NCBI GenBank assembly: GCA_002721995.1
Contig: PBMF01000025.1
Span: forward strand, 120,964-184,963
Reading direction: 5' to 3'
DNA length: 64,000 nucleotides
Origin: Chloroflexota bacterium
GTDB lineage: Bacteria > Chloroflexota > Dehalococcoidia > Lucifugimonadales > UBA3495
A model generated the notes under the pieces. The model made no database searches, was not told the origin of the DNA, and worked only from the letters and a program-made list of their open reading frames with translations. Position 1 is the stretch's first letter. Each line of letters opens with the position of its first letter. The position numbers and the translations under genes are program-made. This document shows positions 47,613-56,516 of the stretch, in pieces.

Positions 47613-48365
47613 TCAAGGCTGGCCCAGCTTACCCAGGTACTCCTTGAATAATTCCACGGATTTTTCCTCGGGCACGCCCATGAAATACCGTAGTCCCTGG
47701 GTGTACTGATGTATCTCCTGGGGGTGGACTGGGACCCGGTCGCTGGGACCGGAAACACGGTAGAGGCCATCGGCCCAGTCTTGGAGGCTGGTGTAAAGGG
47801 AGTCTTCGATTATCAGGGCGTCCTGCCGTTCAACGTCGTTTCTGAGGACCCAACGGGCGAACACGAAGGGCAGCTGGGTCCACCTGGTCCATTCTTCGCC
47901 CAGGTCGTAGGTATGGGGATAGTCCCGCAACCCGCGCCGGTAGCGCAGTCCCAGGTTGCCCACCAGCAGCCGGGCATCATAGGAGTCGTCATCGCCGACA
48001 TAGGCAGCCGGCGTGATTCCATGCTTCACCGTCAACAGCACCTGCAGCAACTTGACCGCGGTGGGGGCTTCATCGGGGACGGCGATGCTGGCCCCGCCAA
48101 GCTCTTCGATGGGGACCTTGGAGTGGAGCTTCACGCTAACGGCGGCAACGACGGTTGCTATGCAAAATCCCGAGACGGTGCGCAAACCATCGTCCAGGTC
48201 GAAGGTATCCACCAAGGGCACCAGACCGCCCTGCAAACGCCCGTCCATGATGGCCGTGATAATTTCGCTGGGCAGCAGTTCCTCGACTTCGATCCCCCGT
48301 TTGTCCATGTCAAAATACATGGGCTCGGAGCTTAGATATGGAGTGCGGCCGACTCTGTTGGGCAC
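47613..48365 (-). CDS. MqnA/MqnD-type (menaquinone biosynthesis/periplasmic-binding-like) protein, chorismate dehydratase-like
   Basis: RVGRTPYLSSEPMYFDM...LPSEIITAIMDGRLQGGLVPLVDTFDLDDGLRTVSGFCIATVVAAVSVKLHSKVPIEELGGASIAVPDEAPTAVKLLQVLL; resembles PF02621 (VitK2_biosynth). Confidence 0.65.
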   Translation of the reverse strand: MPNRVGRTPYLSSEPMYFDMDKRGIEVEELLPSEIITAIMDGRLQGGLVPLVDTFDLDDGLRTVSGFCIATVVAAVSVKLHSKVPIEELGGASIAVPDEAPTAVKLLQVLLTVKHGITPAAYVGDDDSYDARLLVGNLGLRYRRGLRDYPHTYDLGEEWTRWTQLPFVFARWVLRNDVERQDALIIEDSLYTSLQDWADGLYRVSGPSDRVPVHPQEIHQYTQGLRYFMGVPEEKSVELFKEYLGKLGQP

Positions 48366-48400
48366 GTCTCAACACCGGTTAGAGTTTATTGAAGATAAAT

Positions 48401-48423
48401 AGGGCCTCGAATTTCGAGGCCCT
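48401..48423. terminator. Short near-perfect palindrome (possible terminator/processing hairpin) between NHL and MqnA-like genes
   Basis: agggcctcgaa-t-ttcgaggccct; no strong T-tract. Confidence 0.45.
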
Positions 48424-48471
48424 ATGGTTAGCTGTTAGAGGGCTGCGTCAGCCCAAAAGTGGATGCCTGAC

Positions 48472-49500
48472 TTACAGGCGGGGACCAGCGAAGGTCGGGG
48501 ACTGGGTCTTGTAGACCTGGATGCGGTTCCTGGCCGACTCGGGCACGAAGATGTTGCCCTCGTCGTCGACGGTGACGCCCGTCGGTCCCCAGAAGTCCTT
48601 CTCGCGCTCCAGACCTTGGGCCCGGTCCCGTTCGCCCCACATCTCTGCGTTGGCGTCCAGCTTGTCCTTGGCCCACTTGGAGATACCGGCCTCGCCGGTC
48701 TTCAGACCGACAAAGTTGCCGTCTTCGTCGAAGATCTGGAGACGGTTGTTCAGCCAGTCGGCGACGTAGATCACGCCGTCCCGGTCCACGGCCACACCGG
48801 TGGGACGGTCGAACTGACCTTCCTCGGAACCGGATTCCCCAAACTTCATGAGGAACGTGCCGTCGGGGCTGAACTTCTGGATACGGTCGTTTCTCCAGTC
48901 CGCGATGAAGATATCGCCGTGACTGTCGATGGTGATGCCCCAGGGCATATTGAACTCGCCGTCGCCGCTGCCGTAGCTGCCGAACTTGGCGATGAACTTG
49001 CCGTCCTTGGTGAATTTCTGGACACGGTGGTTATTGCTGTCCACGATGTACAGGTTGTCGTCGGCGTCGAAGGCCATGCCCGAAGGCCGGTCCAGTTCGC
49101 CGTCGCCGCTGCCCGTCTTCTCTTCCCACTTGCCCAGGTACTCCCCGTCCTTGGAAAAGGAGGAGATCCGGTTCAGCCACTCGTCGCTGATGAACAGGTT
49201 TTCGGCCTTGTCCAGCGCGATGGAGGTAGGCCAGACCAGGGAGCCGTCTTCCATGTTGAATTCGTGGGGCCCCTGATAGTTGATGCCCCTGGCGAAGGTG
49301 GAGATGAATTCCTCGTCGGTGGTGCAGACGGTTACCCGCACGCCCTCCGGACGGAATTCCGTACCACGGCATAGGACATACATGATGCCCTCTTTACCCC
49401 GGGCCACGTAGACCGGATAGTTGAAGCCAGGGCCGAACTGTTCGCCACGGCCGATGGTCTTCGTATATTGCACGCTGATGTGCGAAATCTCTGTAGTCAT
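48472..49500 (-). CDS. NHL-repeat beta-propeller protein
   Basis: Repeated GSGDGELDRPSGMAFDADDNLYIVDSNNHRVQKFTKDGKFIAKFGSYGSGDGEFNMPWGITIDSHGDIFIADWRNDRIQKFSPDG units. Confidence 0.93.
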   Translation of the reverse strand: MTTEISHISVQYTKTIGRGEQFGPGFNYPVYVARGKEGIMYVLCRGTEFRPEGVRVTVCTTDEEFISTFARGINYQGPHEFNMEDGSLVWPTSIALDKAENLFISDEWLNRISSFSKDGEYLGKWEEKTGSGDGELDRPSGMAFDADDNLYIVDSNNHRVQKFTKDGKFIAKFGSYGSGDGEFNMPWGITIDSHGDIFIADWRNDRIQKFSPDGTFLMKFGESGSEEGQFDRPTGVAVDRDGVIYVADWLNNRLQIFDEDGNFVGLKTGEAGISKWAKDKLDANAEMWGERDRAQGLEREKDFWGPTGVTVDDEGNIFVPESARNRIQVYKTQSPTFAGPRL

Positions 49501-49543
49501 ATCTTCCCCAGAGAGTTAGATTTTGCTGATGCGAGGGTCTGAC

Positions 49544-50683
49544 CTAGACGAAGGCCAACTTCTCGAACTCGCCGTTCACGATGGGTTTGGAATCCAGGCC
49601 CATCCAGTCTTCCAAGATGGTCGCGTAGACGCTGCGGAAATCGGTGTTGAACTGCAGGTCGCCGTCGTCCAGCTTGTCGGCATCCAGGGAAGGATATTCC
49701 CCGTAGAGTCCGCCCTTGACCTGGTCGCCGATGATGAAGCAGTGTCCGCCGGCTCCGTGATCGGTGCCGGAACCGTTGTCCTTGACCCGGCGGCCGAACT
49801 CGGTGAAGACCAGGAGCAGCACGTCTTCACCGGCGTTGTGCTCTTTCAGGTCGTCATAGAAGTCGCCGACGGCCCGGCTGGTCTCGGTCCAGAGCCGGGT
49901 GTGGGCGGCCATCTGGCCGGCATGGGTGTCGAAGCTGTTGAAGGGGGCCGTGGTGTACAGCACCCTGGTGCCAAACCCAGCCATGTGGGTCTGGGCGATA
50001 TTCCGCATGTACTGGCTCACCGTATCGGCACCGTATTCCACGGTGGAGGAATACATACCGGGGGCGGCGCTCAGGATATCGGCGCCCTTGAGGGCGTCCA
50101 GTCCGGTGTGGGCCAGGTAGTCCATGACCGGGCCGGTGCCGATCATCGGAGAGTAGACCTTGGAGAAGACATCGAGGGCCTTGGTCCGCTGGTCATCATC
50201 GTCGATGCCGGTGAGGACGCCGTAGGTCTCCAGGTTTCCGACCGATGCGGCCGCAACGCCGGGAGCAACCAGGGCCCTGGGAAGTCCACGGCCGAAGTTA
50301 ACGGCGGTAAGTACGTTTTCACCCTTGGGGTCCAGGTCCCGGACCACGCGTCCCAGCCAGCCTTCGTCGCCGACCTTTGCCGGTTCGCAGGTGTGCCAGA
50401 TGTCCATGGACCGGAAATGGGACCGGCTTCCCGTGGGGTAGCCGACACCCTGGACGATTGCCATATGACCCTCGTCATACAGCTTCTTCATGGGACTCAT
50501 GTTGGGGTTGAAACCGATCTGGTCGTCGATCTGAAGGACCTGGTCTTCGGGCACCACGACGTTGGTCCGGTTGTCGTAGTATTTCGGGTTGCCGTAGGGG
50601 ACCACCGTGTTCAGGGCGTCATTCCCGCCGGCCAACTGCAGTACAACCAGTACCGGATCTTTCTTCGTTGATGTCATATTCAA
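49544..50683 (-). CDS. DUF1501 family protein
   Basis: PVLVVLQLAGGNDALNTVVPYGNPKYYDNR...FRSMDIWHTCEP...LLVFTEFGRRVKDNGSGTDHGAGGHCFIIG. Confidence 0.93.
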   Translation of the reverse strand: MNMTSTKKDPVLVVLQLAGGNDALNTVVPYGNPKYYDNRTNVVVPEDQVLQIDDQIGFNPNMSPMKKLYDEGHMAIVQGVGYPTGSRSHFRSMDIWHTCEPAKVGDEGWLGRVVRDLDPKGENVLTAVNFGRGLPRALVAPGVAAASVGNLETYGVLTGIDDDDQRTKALDVFSKVYSPMIGTGPVMDYLAHTGLDALKGADILSAAPGMYSSTVEYGADTVSQYMRNIAQTHMAGFGTRVLYTTAPFNSFDTHAGQMAAHTRLWTETSRAVGDFYDDLKEHNAGEDVLLLVFTEFGRRVKDNGSGTDHGAGGHCFIIGDQVKGGLYGEYPSLDADKLDDGDLQFNTDFRSVYATILEDWMGLDSKPIVNGEFEKLAFV

Positions 50684-50749
50684 TCTCCGGGGCTGCCCGG
50701 CCGTTGTCCCAACGTACCCGGGCAGCGATTTTCGATTTATTGGGCCGGT

Positions 50750-52156
50750 CTAGGCGAATAGATACTCGGTGGTCGCCACAATGGACTGGAGCATGGTTGC
50801 CACCTGGTTCGGGAAGGCTTCGGAATCGGTCCGAATCTCCCCTTCGCCGGCGGCCAGTTCCAGCAGCTGCTTACGGGTCTCGTCGGCCAACTGATAGGCG
50901 CCCAGGTTCTCCAGACAACCGTCAACCAATTGCTCGGCGGACAGGACGGGTCCCACGCTGCTCAAGCGGCTGATGATGTCTTTGACGCCGGTGTGGCTGG
51001 TGTTGCCGACCTGGTCCGCCGTGAAGTTGATGCGCTCAACCAGCGTACCTGAGTCGATCCACTCACGGCCCGTGTGCCAGCCCTCGACGGTGGGCGGGTT
51101 CAGCAGGTCCTGGCCCATGAACCGGATGTTCATGGTCATCATGTCCAGACCGGGCCTGGGGAACTTGAAGTCTCCCACCAGTTTGAGGGTGCCGACCACG
51201 GTTTCCGCCGGGCTCTTCACCTTGGCGAACTTGGCATTCTTGAACCAGTCCGACTTGAAGAGGACCCGCAGCATCGAGGTGATGTTGTAGTTGGAGCGGA
51301 AGTACTCGTCTTCCAGTTCCTTGATGGCAGCCATGTCCTGGGGAGGGGTGTCCTTCCAGGCGGGCACCTGAACGTCGTCGGCAACGAAGAAGTTATAGAG
51401 GTGGCGGGCCACGAAACGGGCGGTGGCCGGCTGCTTCACGATAATGTCGATGATGTCGTCACCGTCGAAGTTGCCGGTCTCGCCCAGGAAGGTCTTTTCT
51501 TCGTCATCATGGTCGCGGGGGTCGAACATGAACTTGGCTTCGTACTTGCCGTAGGGGTAGCGGGGGATGGAGTTGGTCACGGTCCAACCGGTGAAGGCGC
51601 GGGCCGCTTCCTTTACGTCGTCCTCGCTGTAGTTGAAGCCGCCGTCCATGCCGACGCCCAGAGAGAACAGTTCCAGGAGTTCCCGGCCCCAGTTCTCATT
51701 GATGGCGCCCTTGTGGCTCATGCAGTTGTCCAGATAGAAGACCATTGCCGGGTCGCGGGCCAGGCCCTTGAGCAGGTCGTGGAAGCTGTTCATCCCGGTG
51801 GTCCGGAACATTTCCAGCTCCAGGAACTGCTGGCGGGGATATTCACATTTGGCGTGGCCGGTGACCAGCACACAGTGCCAGAAGAGGGCGATCTTCTCCT
51901 GCAACGGGCGCTTGGAGTTGATCATGCGGAAGGTCCACTCTTCTTGTTGTCCTTCCAGGCCGGCCTGGGAGAGCCAGTCCGTCTTGTAGCGCATCATGAT
52001 GTCGCGCTCCATGGGAGGCTGGGACTCCGGGTCAAGTAACTCCTCTACGGTGGCGTCATATCCTTTGGCGGCTCTGGCTTGCAGCTCTTCCAACGGAGCG
52101 CCAAAACCGGCGCGGCGCATGAGGTGGGCCATTAAAGAGATATCTTGATCAGACAT
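50750..52156 (-). CDS. DUF1800 family protein
   Basis: LMAHLMRRAGFGAPLEELQA...LQEKIALFWHCVLVTG...GAINENWGRELLELFSLGV...YSEDDVKEAARAFTGWTV. Confidence 0.95.
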   Translation of the reverse strand: MSDQDISLMAHLMRRAGFGAPLEELQARAAKGYDATVEELLDPESQPPMERDIMMRYKTDWLSQAGLEGQQEEWTFRMINSKRPLQEKIALFWHCVLVTGHAKCEYPRQQFLELEMFRTTGMNSFHDLLKGLARDPAMVFYLDNCMSHKGAINENWGRELLELFSLGVGMDGGFNYSEDDVKEAARAFTGWTVTNSIPRYPYGKYEAKFMFDPRDHDDEEKTFLGETGNFDGDDIIDIIVKQPATARFVARHLYNFFVADDVQVPAWKDTPPQDMAAIKELEDEYFRSNYNITSMLRVLFKSDWFKNAKFAKVKSPAETVVGTLKLVGDFKFPRPGLDMMTMNIRFMGQDLLNPPTVEGWHTGREWIDSGTLVERINFTADQVGNTSHTGVKDIISRLSSVGPVLSAEQLVDGCLENLGAYQLADETRKQLLELAAGEGEIRTDSEAFPNQVATMLQSIVATTEYLFA

Positions 52157-52389
52157 TTGTTTCCTCCCGACTCAACAGTTTGTTGAAATTCCCTAGGGAA
52201 ATGTTCGGCGGTTTAAGGCTGTTTCTGCACCGATATCTACGGTTTACGACGCTGTGCGCCGGATTCCGTGACATTCGGTCTGGCACGCCTGTTCACGCAC
52301 CGAATCTTATTGGGAATAATATTCCCCACCCAGTTAATCGTCAATATAAGAGCCGGGGATCTATTCCCAAGACCGTTGGGTATTTTGAC

Positions 52390-52992
52390 CTATGCAGGAC
52401 CTTTGTTGACGCTGATGCCCAGCTCGGCATGCAGGTCTTTTATGGTCTCGGCCCTGGAACGCTGGGGCTTGCGCACCCGACGGCCAATGGGCTCGTTCTC
52501 GATCTTCGGAATCATCTTCATTGCCACGAAGACCGGTCCCTCGGCCTTCATGATGCTTTCAATGTTGTTGGTGAACTCTTCCAGGTTGTCGAACTGGAAG
52601 GTGGACGCATAACCGGCTTCCCTGGCCATACCGGCATAGTTGATATCGGAAGCGTTGGGCACCGGCTGACCGCCAGTGGTGGCGTAGCATTCGTTGTCCA
52701 TCAGGAAGTGGTAGAAGTTCTTGGGCTTCTTACCGGCGATGGTCCCCAGGACGCCCATGTTCATCTGCAATGCGCCTTCGGAGTCGAAGAGCACCACCTT
52801 CTCGTCGGGCTGGGCCAGGGCGAAACCCAGGGATGCGGAGTTGGTCTGCCCCATGGCTCCCTGGAGCGTCAGGTCCCGGCTTTTGTCCTCGGAGACTTCG
52901 CTCCAGTCCCGGCCGGACGTTCCGGTTACCAAGACTATGGCCTTGCCCCGGTGCGGCTGAAACGCCCGGAACATATCTGCTGAGTCGAACAT
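52390..52992 (-). CDS. Sulfopyruvate/phosphonopyruvate decarboxylase beta-subunit-like, TPP-binding
   Basis: GAMGQTNSASLGFALAQPDEKVVLFDSEGALQMNMGVLGTIAGKKPKNFYHFLMDNECYATTGGQP; adjacent to the alpha-subunit-like gene. Confidence 0.82.
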   Translation of the reverse strand: MFDSADMFRAFQPHRGKAIVLVTGTSGRDWSEVSEDKSRDLTLQGAMGQTNSASLGFALAQPDEKVVLFDSEGALQMNMGVLGTIAGKKPKNFYHFLMDNECYATTGGQPVPNASDINYAGMAREAGYASTFQFDNLEEFTNNIESIMKAEGPVFVAMKMIPKIENEPIGRRVRKPQRSRAETIKDLHAELGISVNKGPA

Positions 52993-53066
52993 CGTGCACC
53001 TCCAGTGCGGAAGGTTTTATTCGTTGTTGGTCTGTTTGGTGGTACGGCTTGGATGAAGCCGGGAGC

Positions 53067-53588
53067 TTAAGTCCGGTTGAAGCCGTGGTATTCGTCGCCG
53101 ATGAGGACGGCAACGGGCCGGCTCTGTTCCCGGGCTTCTTTGAATGCCAGGGAGATGCGGTCGGCGTCGCCTTCCTGCTCCACCAGGTAGTAGTTGATTC
53201 CCATGGCGTGCAGGAAAGTCTCGGTGTATTTGGCAGCGGAGTCGGTGACCAGGCCGTGGCGGGTCCAGCCCCGGTAGCCGATCATCATAACCATGGGGAA
53301 CCCGGCGTCCAGGGCCATGCCCCGGATGGAATCGCCGGACTCCATCATGCCGGTGTTCTGGATGACACAGACCGGCACCTTGCCGCCGACGATCAGTCCC
53401 AGGGCGATGGCGAAGGTCTCACCCTCGCGGGAGGTGGGGACGATGTCCAGCCAGTCCTGCTGCTTCATTAATTCATAGAGGTAATTGGTTTCGCTGTCGG
53501 GGATGGTGACGATGTGGGTGACGCCGTTCTTTTTGAACTCGGCCACCAACGTTTCGGGTCTTAGCAGTGCTGCCTGTTCTTGGACCAT
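53067..53588 (-). CDS. Sulfopyruvate decarboxylase alpha-subunit-like (TPP enzyme PYR domain)
   Basis: MVQEQAALLRPETLVAEFKKNGVTHIVTIPDSETNYLYELMKQQDWLDIVPTSREGETFAIALGLIVGGKVPVCVIQNTGMMESGDSIRG. Confidence 0.85.
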   Translation of the reverse strand: MVQEQAALLRPETLVAEFKKNGVTHIVTIPDSETNYLYELMKQQDWLDIVPTSREGETFAIALGLIVGGKVPVCVIQNTGMMESGDSIRGMALDAGFPMVMMIGYRGWTRHGLVTDSAAKYTETFLHAMGINYYLVEQEGDADRISLAFKEAREQSRPVAVLIGDEYHGFNRT

Positions 53589-53843
53589 GGGCCGTTCCTC
53601 CCTAGTGGGTCTACGTGTGGACCTGGGTATGGTTCCGGGGCCGTGCCGGTACTGGACGGCCACTAAATATAGGCTTTGCCGGGGCGTCTTTTGGGCGCCT
53701 CATTATATTAATCAATCAATCTCTCAGTCAATCTTGGCGTGACCGTTCGTCCTGTCCTGTTGAGATTGCGTGTAATATAAACGCCCAAGCCCCAGACTGG
53801 TTCTTCCCATCCCCTCGGATCTGCCGGGCGACAGGGTTTTTAG

Positions 53844-55160
53844 ATGCTTCTTGCGTCCCGTTTACGGGATACATTCCCCTTTTACTACGGGTGGGTTGTG
53901 GTCGGTGCGGCGAGCACGGTTGTTTTCGCCCGCATGGCCCCGGCCATCACCACGCTGACCGTCCTGATCTATCCGATGTCCCAGGAGTTGGGCTGGAACC
54001 GTACTGTCATCTCAGGTGCGGTCAGCGCTGGCGCCATCGCTTCTTTGGTGCTATCCCCGGTGGTCGGTTGGGCGATCGACCGGTTCGGCGCCCGGCCCGT
54101 ATTGGTGATCAGCGTCCTGGGTCTCAGTGCTGCCATGCTGTCTTTGGCCTGGGCCGTGATTCCCGTGACCTTCTACGTCGCCTTCGCCGCGGCCAGGGTG
54201 GTATTCCACACCTCCGCCCCCAACGGCGCCAGCACGGTGGCCTCACGCTGGTTCATCAGGAAGCGGGGCCGGGCCATCGGGGTGGTTTTCGTTTTCGGAG
54301 CGGTGGGGGGGATTGTATTCACCATGTTGGCGTCACTGGTGGTGGACAGCTACGGGTTGAAGGCCACCTGGATCACCATCGGAGTCATGCTGCTGGTGAC
54401 ATCCGTCGCGCCGTCCCTGTTTCTCGTGGCCGAGCGTCCAGAGGATGTGGGTCTTCTGCCCGACGGCCTCTCACCGGCTCCTGGACCATCCTCAGAAAGT
54501 ATCCCCCAGCCGCCGGCCGCTGTTGCCGGAGGGCAACCGTCCCGCTTCGATGATATTTCCTGGTCGTTCGGTGAGGCGGTCCACACCAAGACCTTTTGGC
54601 TGCTGGTGTTCTTTGGCTTCGCCATTTTCTTCGTGCATACCAGCATCGGCGTTCACATGGGGGCCTATTTCAGAGACGTGGGACTGGGCCCAACCGACGC
54701 CGCCCTGGCGGTGAGCCTCAGTTGGGTAGTATCGGCGGTGGGCAGTGTTATTTGGGGTTGGGTCTGCGACCGCATGGATATCCGTTACGCCTATTCAGGC
54801 ATGTTCTTCGTTCAGGCGGGGAGCACTCTCTACCTGATATTTGTGACCGGGCCCGCCGGTGTGTTCGTGGCCGCCGCCCTGTTTGGGATCGTCTCGTCGG
54901 GGTCTAACGTGCTGCCGGCGATCATGTTTGCCGACTACTTTGGCCGCGACTCTTTGGGTAAAATCAGGGGCCTGGGCGAAGTCGGTGTGCTGCTCGGCCA
55001 GGCAACGGGTCCAATCATCGCCGGGCTGCTCTTCGACCTGCAGGGAGACTACACGACCATTTTCATCGTATTCGTCGGCCTGGCCCTGGGATGCAGTATC
55101 CTAGTGTCAAAGGCACGGAAGCCTGTGAAGCGGAGCCAACAAGCCGTGGGCGGAACCTAG
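53844..55160 (+). CDS. MFS transporter (tandem copy 1)
   Basis: MLLASRLRDTFPFYYGWVVVGAASTVVFARMAPAITTLTVLIYPMSQELGWNRTVISGAVSAGAIASLVLSPVVGWAIDRFGARPVL. Confidence 0.95.
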   Translation: MLLASRLRDTFPFYYGWVVVGAASTVVFARMAPAITTLTVLIYPMSQELGWNRTVISGAVSAGAIASLVLSPVVGWAIDRFGARPVLVISVLGLSAAMLSLAWAVIPVTFYVAFAAARVVFHTSAPNGASTVASRWFIRKRGRAIGVVFVFGAVGGIVFTMLASLVVDSYGLKATWITIGVMLLVTSVAPSLFLVAERPEDVGLLPDGLSPAPGPSSESIPQPPAAVAGGQPSRFDDISWSFGEAVHTKTFWLLVFFGFAIFFVHTSIGVHMGAYFRDVGLGPTDAALAVSLSWVVSAVGSVIWGWVCDRMDIRYAYSGMFFVQAGSTLYLIFVTGPAGVFVAAALFGIVSSGSNVLPAIMFADYFGRDSLGKIRGLGEVGVLLGQATGPIIAGLLFDLQGDYTTIFIVFVGLALGCSILVSKARKPVKRSQQAVGGT

Positions 55161-55190
55161 GACACCCAGGCGCAACAAGAGAAAACAACC

Positions 55191-56498
55191 TTGCTTTTAG
55201 CAAGTAGACTCAAAAACGTATTCCCCTTCTATTATGGCTGGGTGGTGGTCGGAGCCTCCGGTACGGCCGTCTTCGCCCGGATGGCGCCCAACATCACCAC
55301 CCTAACCCTTTTCATTTACCCCATGTCCCAGGAGCTGGGTTGGAGCCGCACACTCATCAGTGGTGCGGTGAGCGCCGGCGCCCTGGCGGCCCTCGTCCTG
55401 TCGCCGGCCATCGGTTGGGCCATCGACCGGTACGGAGTGCGGACGGTGCTGGCCATCAGCATGGTGGTCCTGGGACTCTCCATGACCTCAATGGCCTGGG
55501 CCACGGTCCCGGTCACCTTCTACGTCGCCTTCGCCACCGCCCGGGTGATTTTCCACACCCCTGCTCCCATCGGGGCCAGTACCGTGACCTCCCGCTGGTT
55601 CATCCGGAAACGGGGCCGCGCCATAGGAATAATCTTCCTCTGCGGGGCCGTCGGCGGTCTGGTTTTCACCATGCAAACGGCGTTGATGATTGAGCATTTC
55701 GGCACCAAGGCAGCCTGGCTCAGTCTGGGTCTTGTGGTATTTGCCGTGTCCGTGGCGCCATCGTTGTTCCTGGTGGCTGAACGGCCGGAGGACATTGGCC
55801 TGCGCCCCGACAACGACCCGGAACCGGCGATAACAGGCAACGAACATGAACCCCAGCTAGCGGAGAAGATGGCGGATGACGATTCCTGGACATTGGCCGA
55901 GACCCTCAGGTCCAAAGCGTTCTGGATACTGTTCTTCATGGGCATGGCCATGTTCGCCGTGAATACTGGGACCAACGTGCACATCGGCGCCTACTACCGG
56001 GACAAGGGCCTGACCCTGACCCTCGCGGCGGTGGCCATCAGCTTCAGCTGGCTGATATCCGCCTGCGGAAGTGTCATTTGGGGTTGGATACTGGAGAAGA
56101 TGGAGGCCCGCTTCGCCTATGCCATCGTTTTCTTGATCCTGGGTGTCAGCACTCTATACCTGCTCACCGTGAGCACCGTTGCAGGAGCTTTCGGCGCTGC
56201 GGCGTTGATCGGCTGTGTGTCCGCCGGTTCCAACGTCATAATCTCGGTGATGTATGCTAATTACTTCGGTAGGAACGCCCTGGGGAGGATTCGGGGCATC
56301 GGTGAAACGGGAGTGCTTATCGGCCAGTCTGCCGGTCCGCTGCTGGCCGGAGTGCTGTTCGATTCCCGGGGCAGTTACACCTTAGTATTTCTACTCTTCG
56401 GCGGTTTGGCCCTCGCTTGCAGCCTGATCGTGCTGACGGCCAGAGTGCCGGTCCGCCCGCCCCGGGCGGCTGCCGTGTCCAGTGTGGGGGCAATCTGA
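55191..56498 (+). CDS. MFS transporter (tandem copy 2, TTG start)
   Basis: MLLASRLKNVFPFYYGWVVVGASGTAVFARMAPNITTLTLFIYPMSQELGWSRTLISGAVSAGALAALVLSPAIGWAIDRYGVRTVL; clear paralogue of copy 1. Confidence 0.95.
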   Translation: MLLASRLKNVFPFYYGWVVVGASGTAVFARMAPNITTLTLFIYPMSQELGWSRTLISGAVSAGALAALVLSPAIGWAIDRYGVRTVLAISMVVLGLSMTSMAWATVPVTFYVAFATARVIFHTPAPIGASTVTSRWFIRKRGRAIGIIFLCGAVGGLVFTMQTALMIEHFGTKAAWLSLGLVVFAVSVAPSLFLVAERPEDIGLRPDNDPEPAITGNEHEPQLAEKMADDDSWTLAETLRSKAFWILFFMGMAMFAVNTGTNVHIGAYYRDKGLTLTLAAVAISFSWLISACGSVIWGWILEKMEARFAYAIVFLILGVSTLYLLTVSTVAGAFGAAALIGCVSAGSNVIISVMYANYFGRNALGRIRGIGETGVLIGQSAGPLLAGVLFDSRGSYTLVFLLFGGLALACSLIVLTARVPVRPPRAAAVSSVGAI

Positions 56499-56516
56499 TA
56501 CCAAAGGTCCGCTGTC

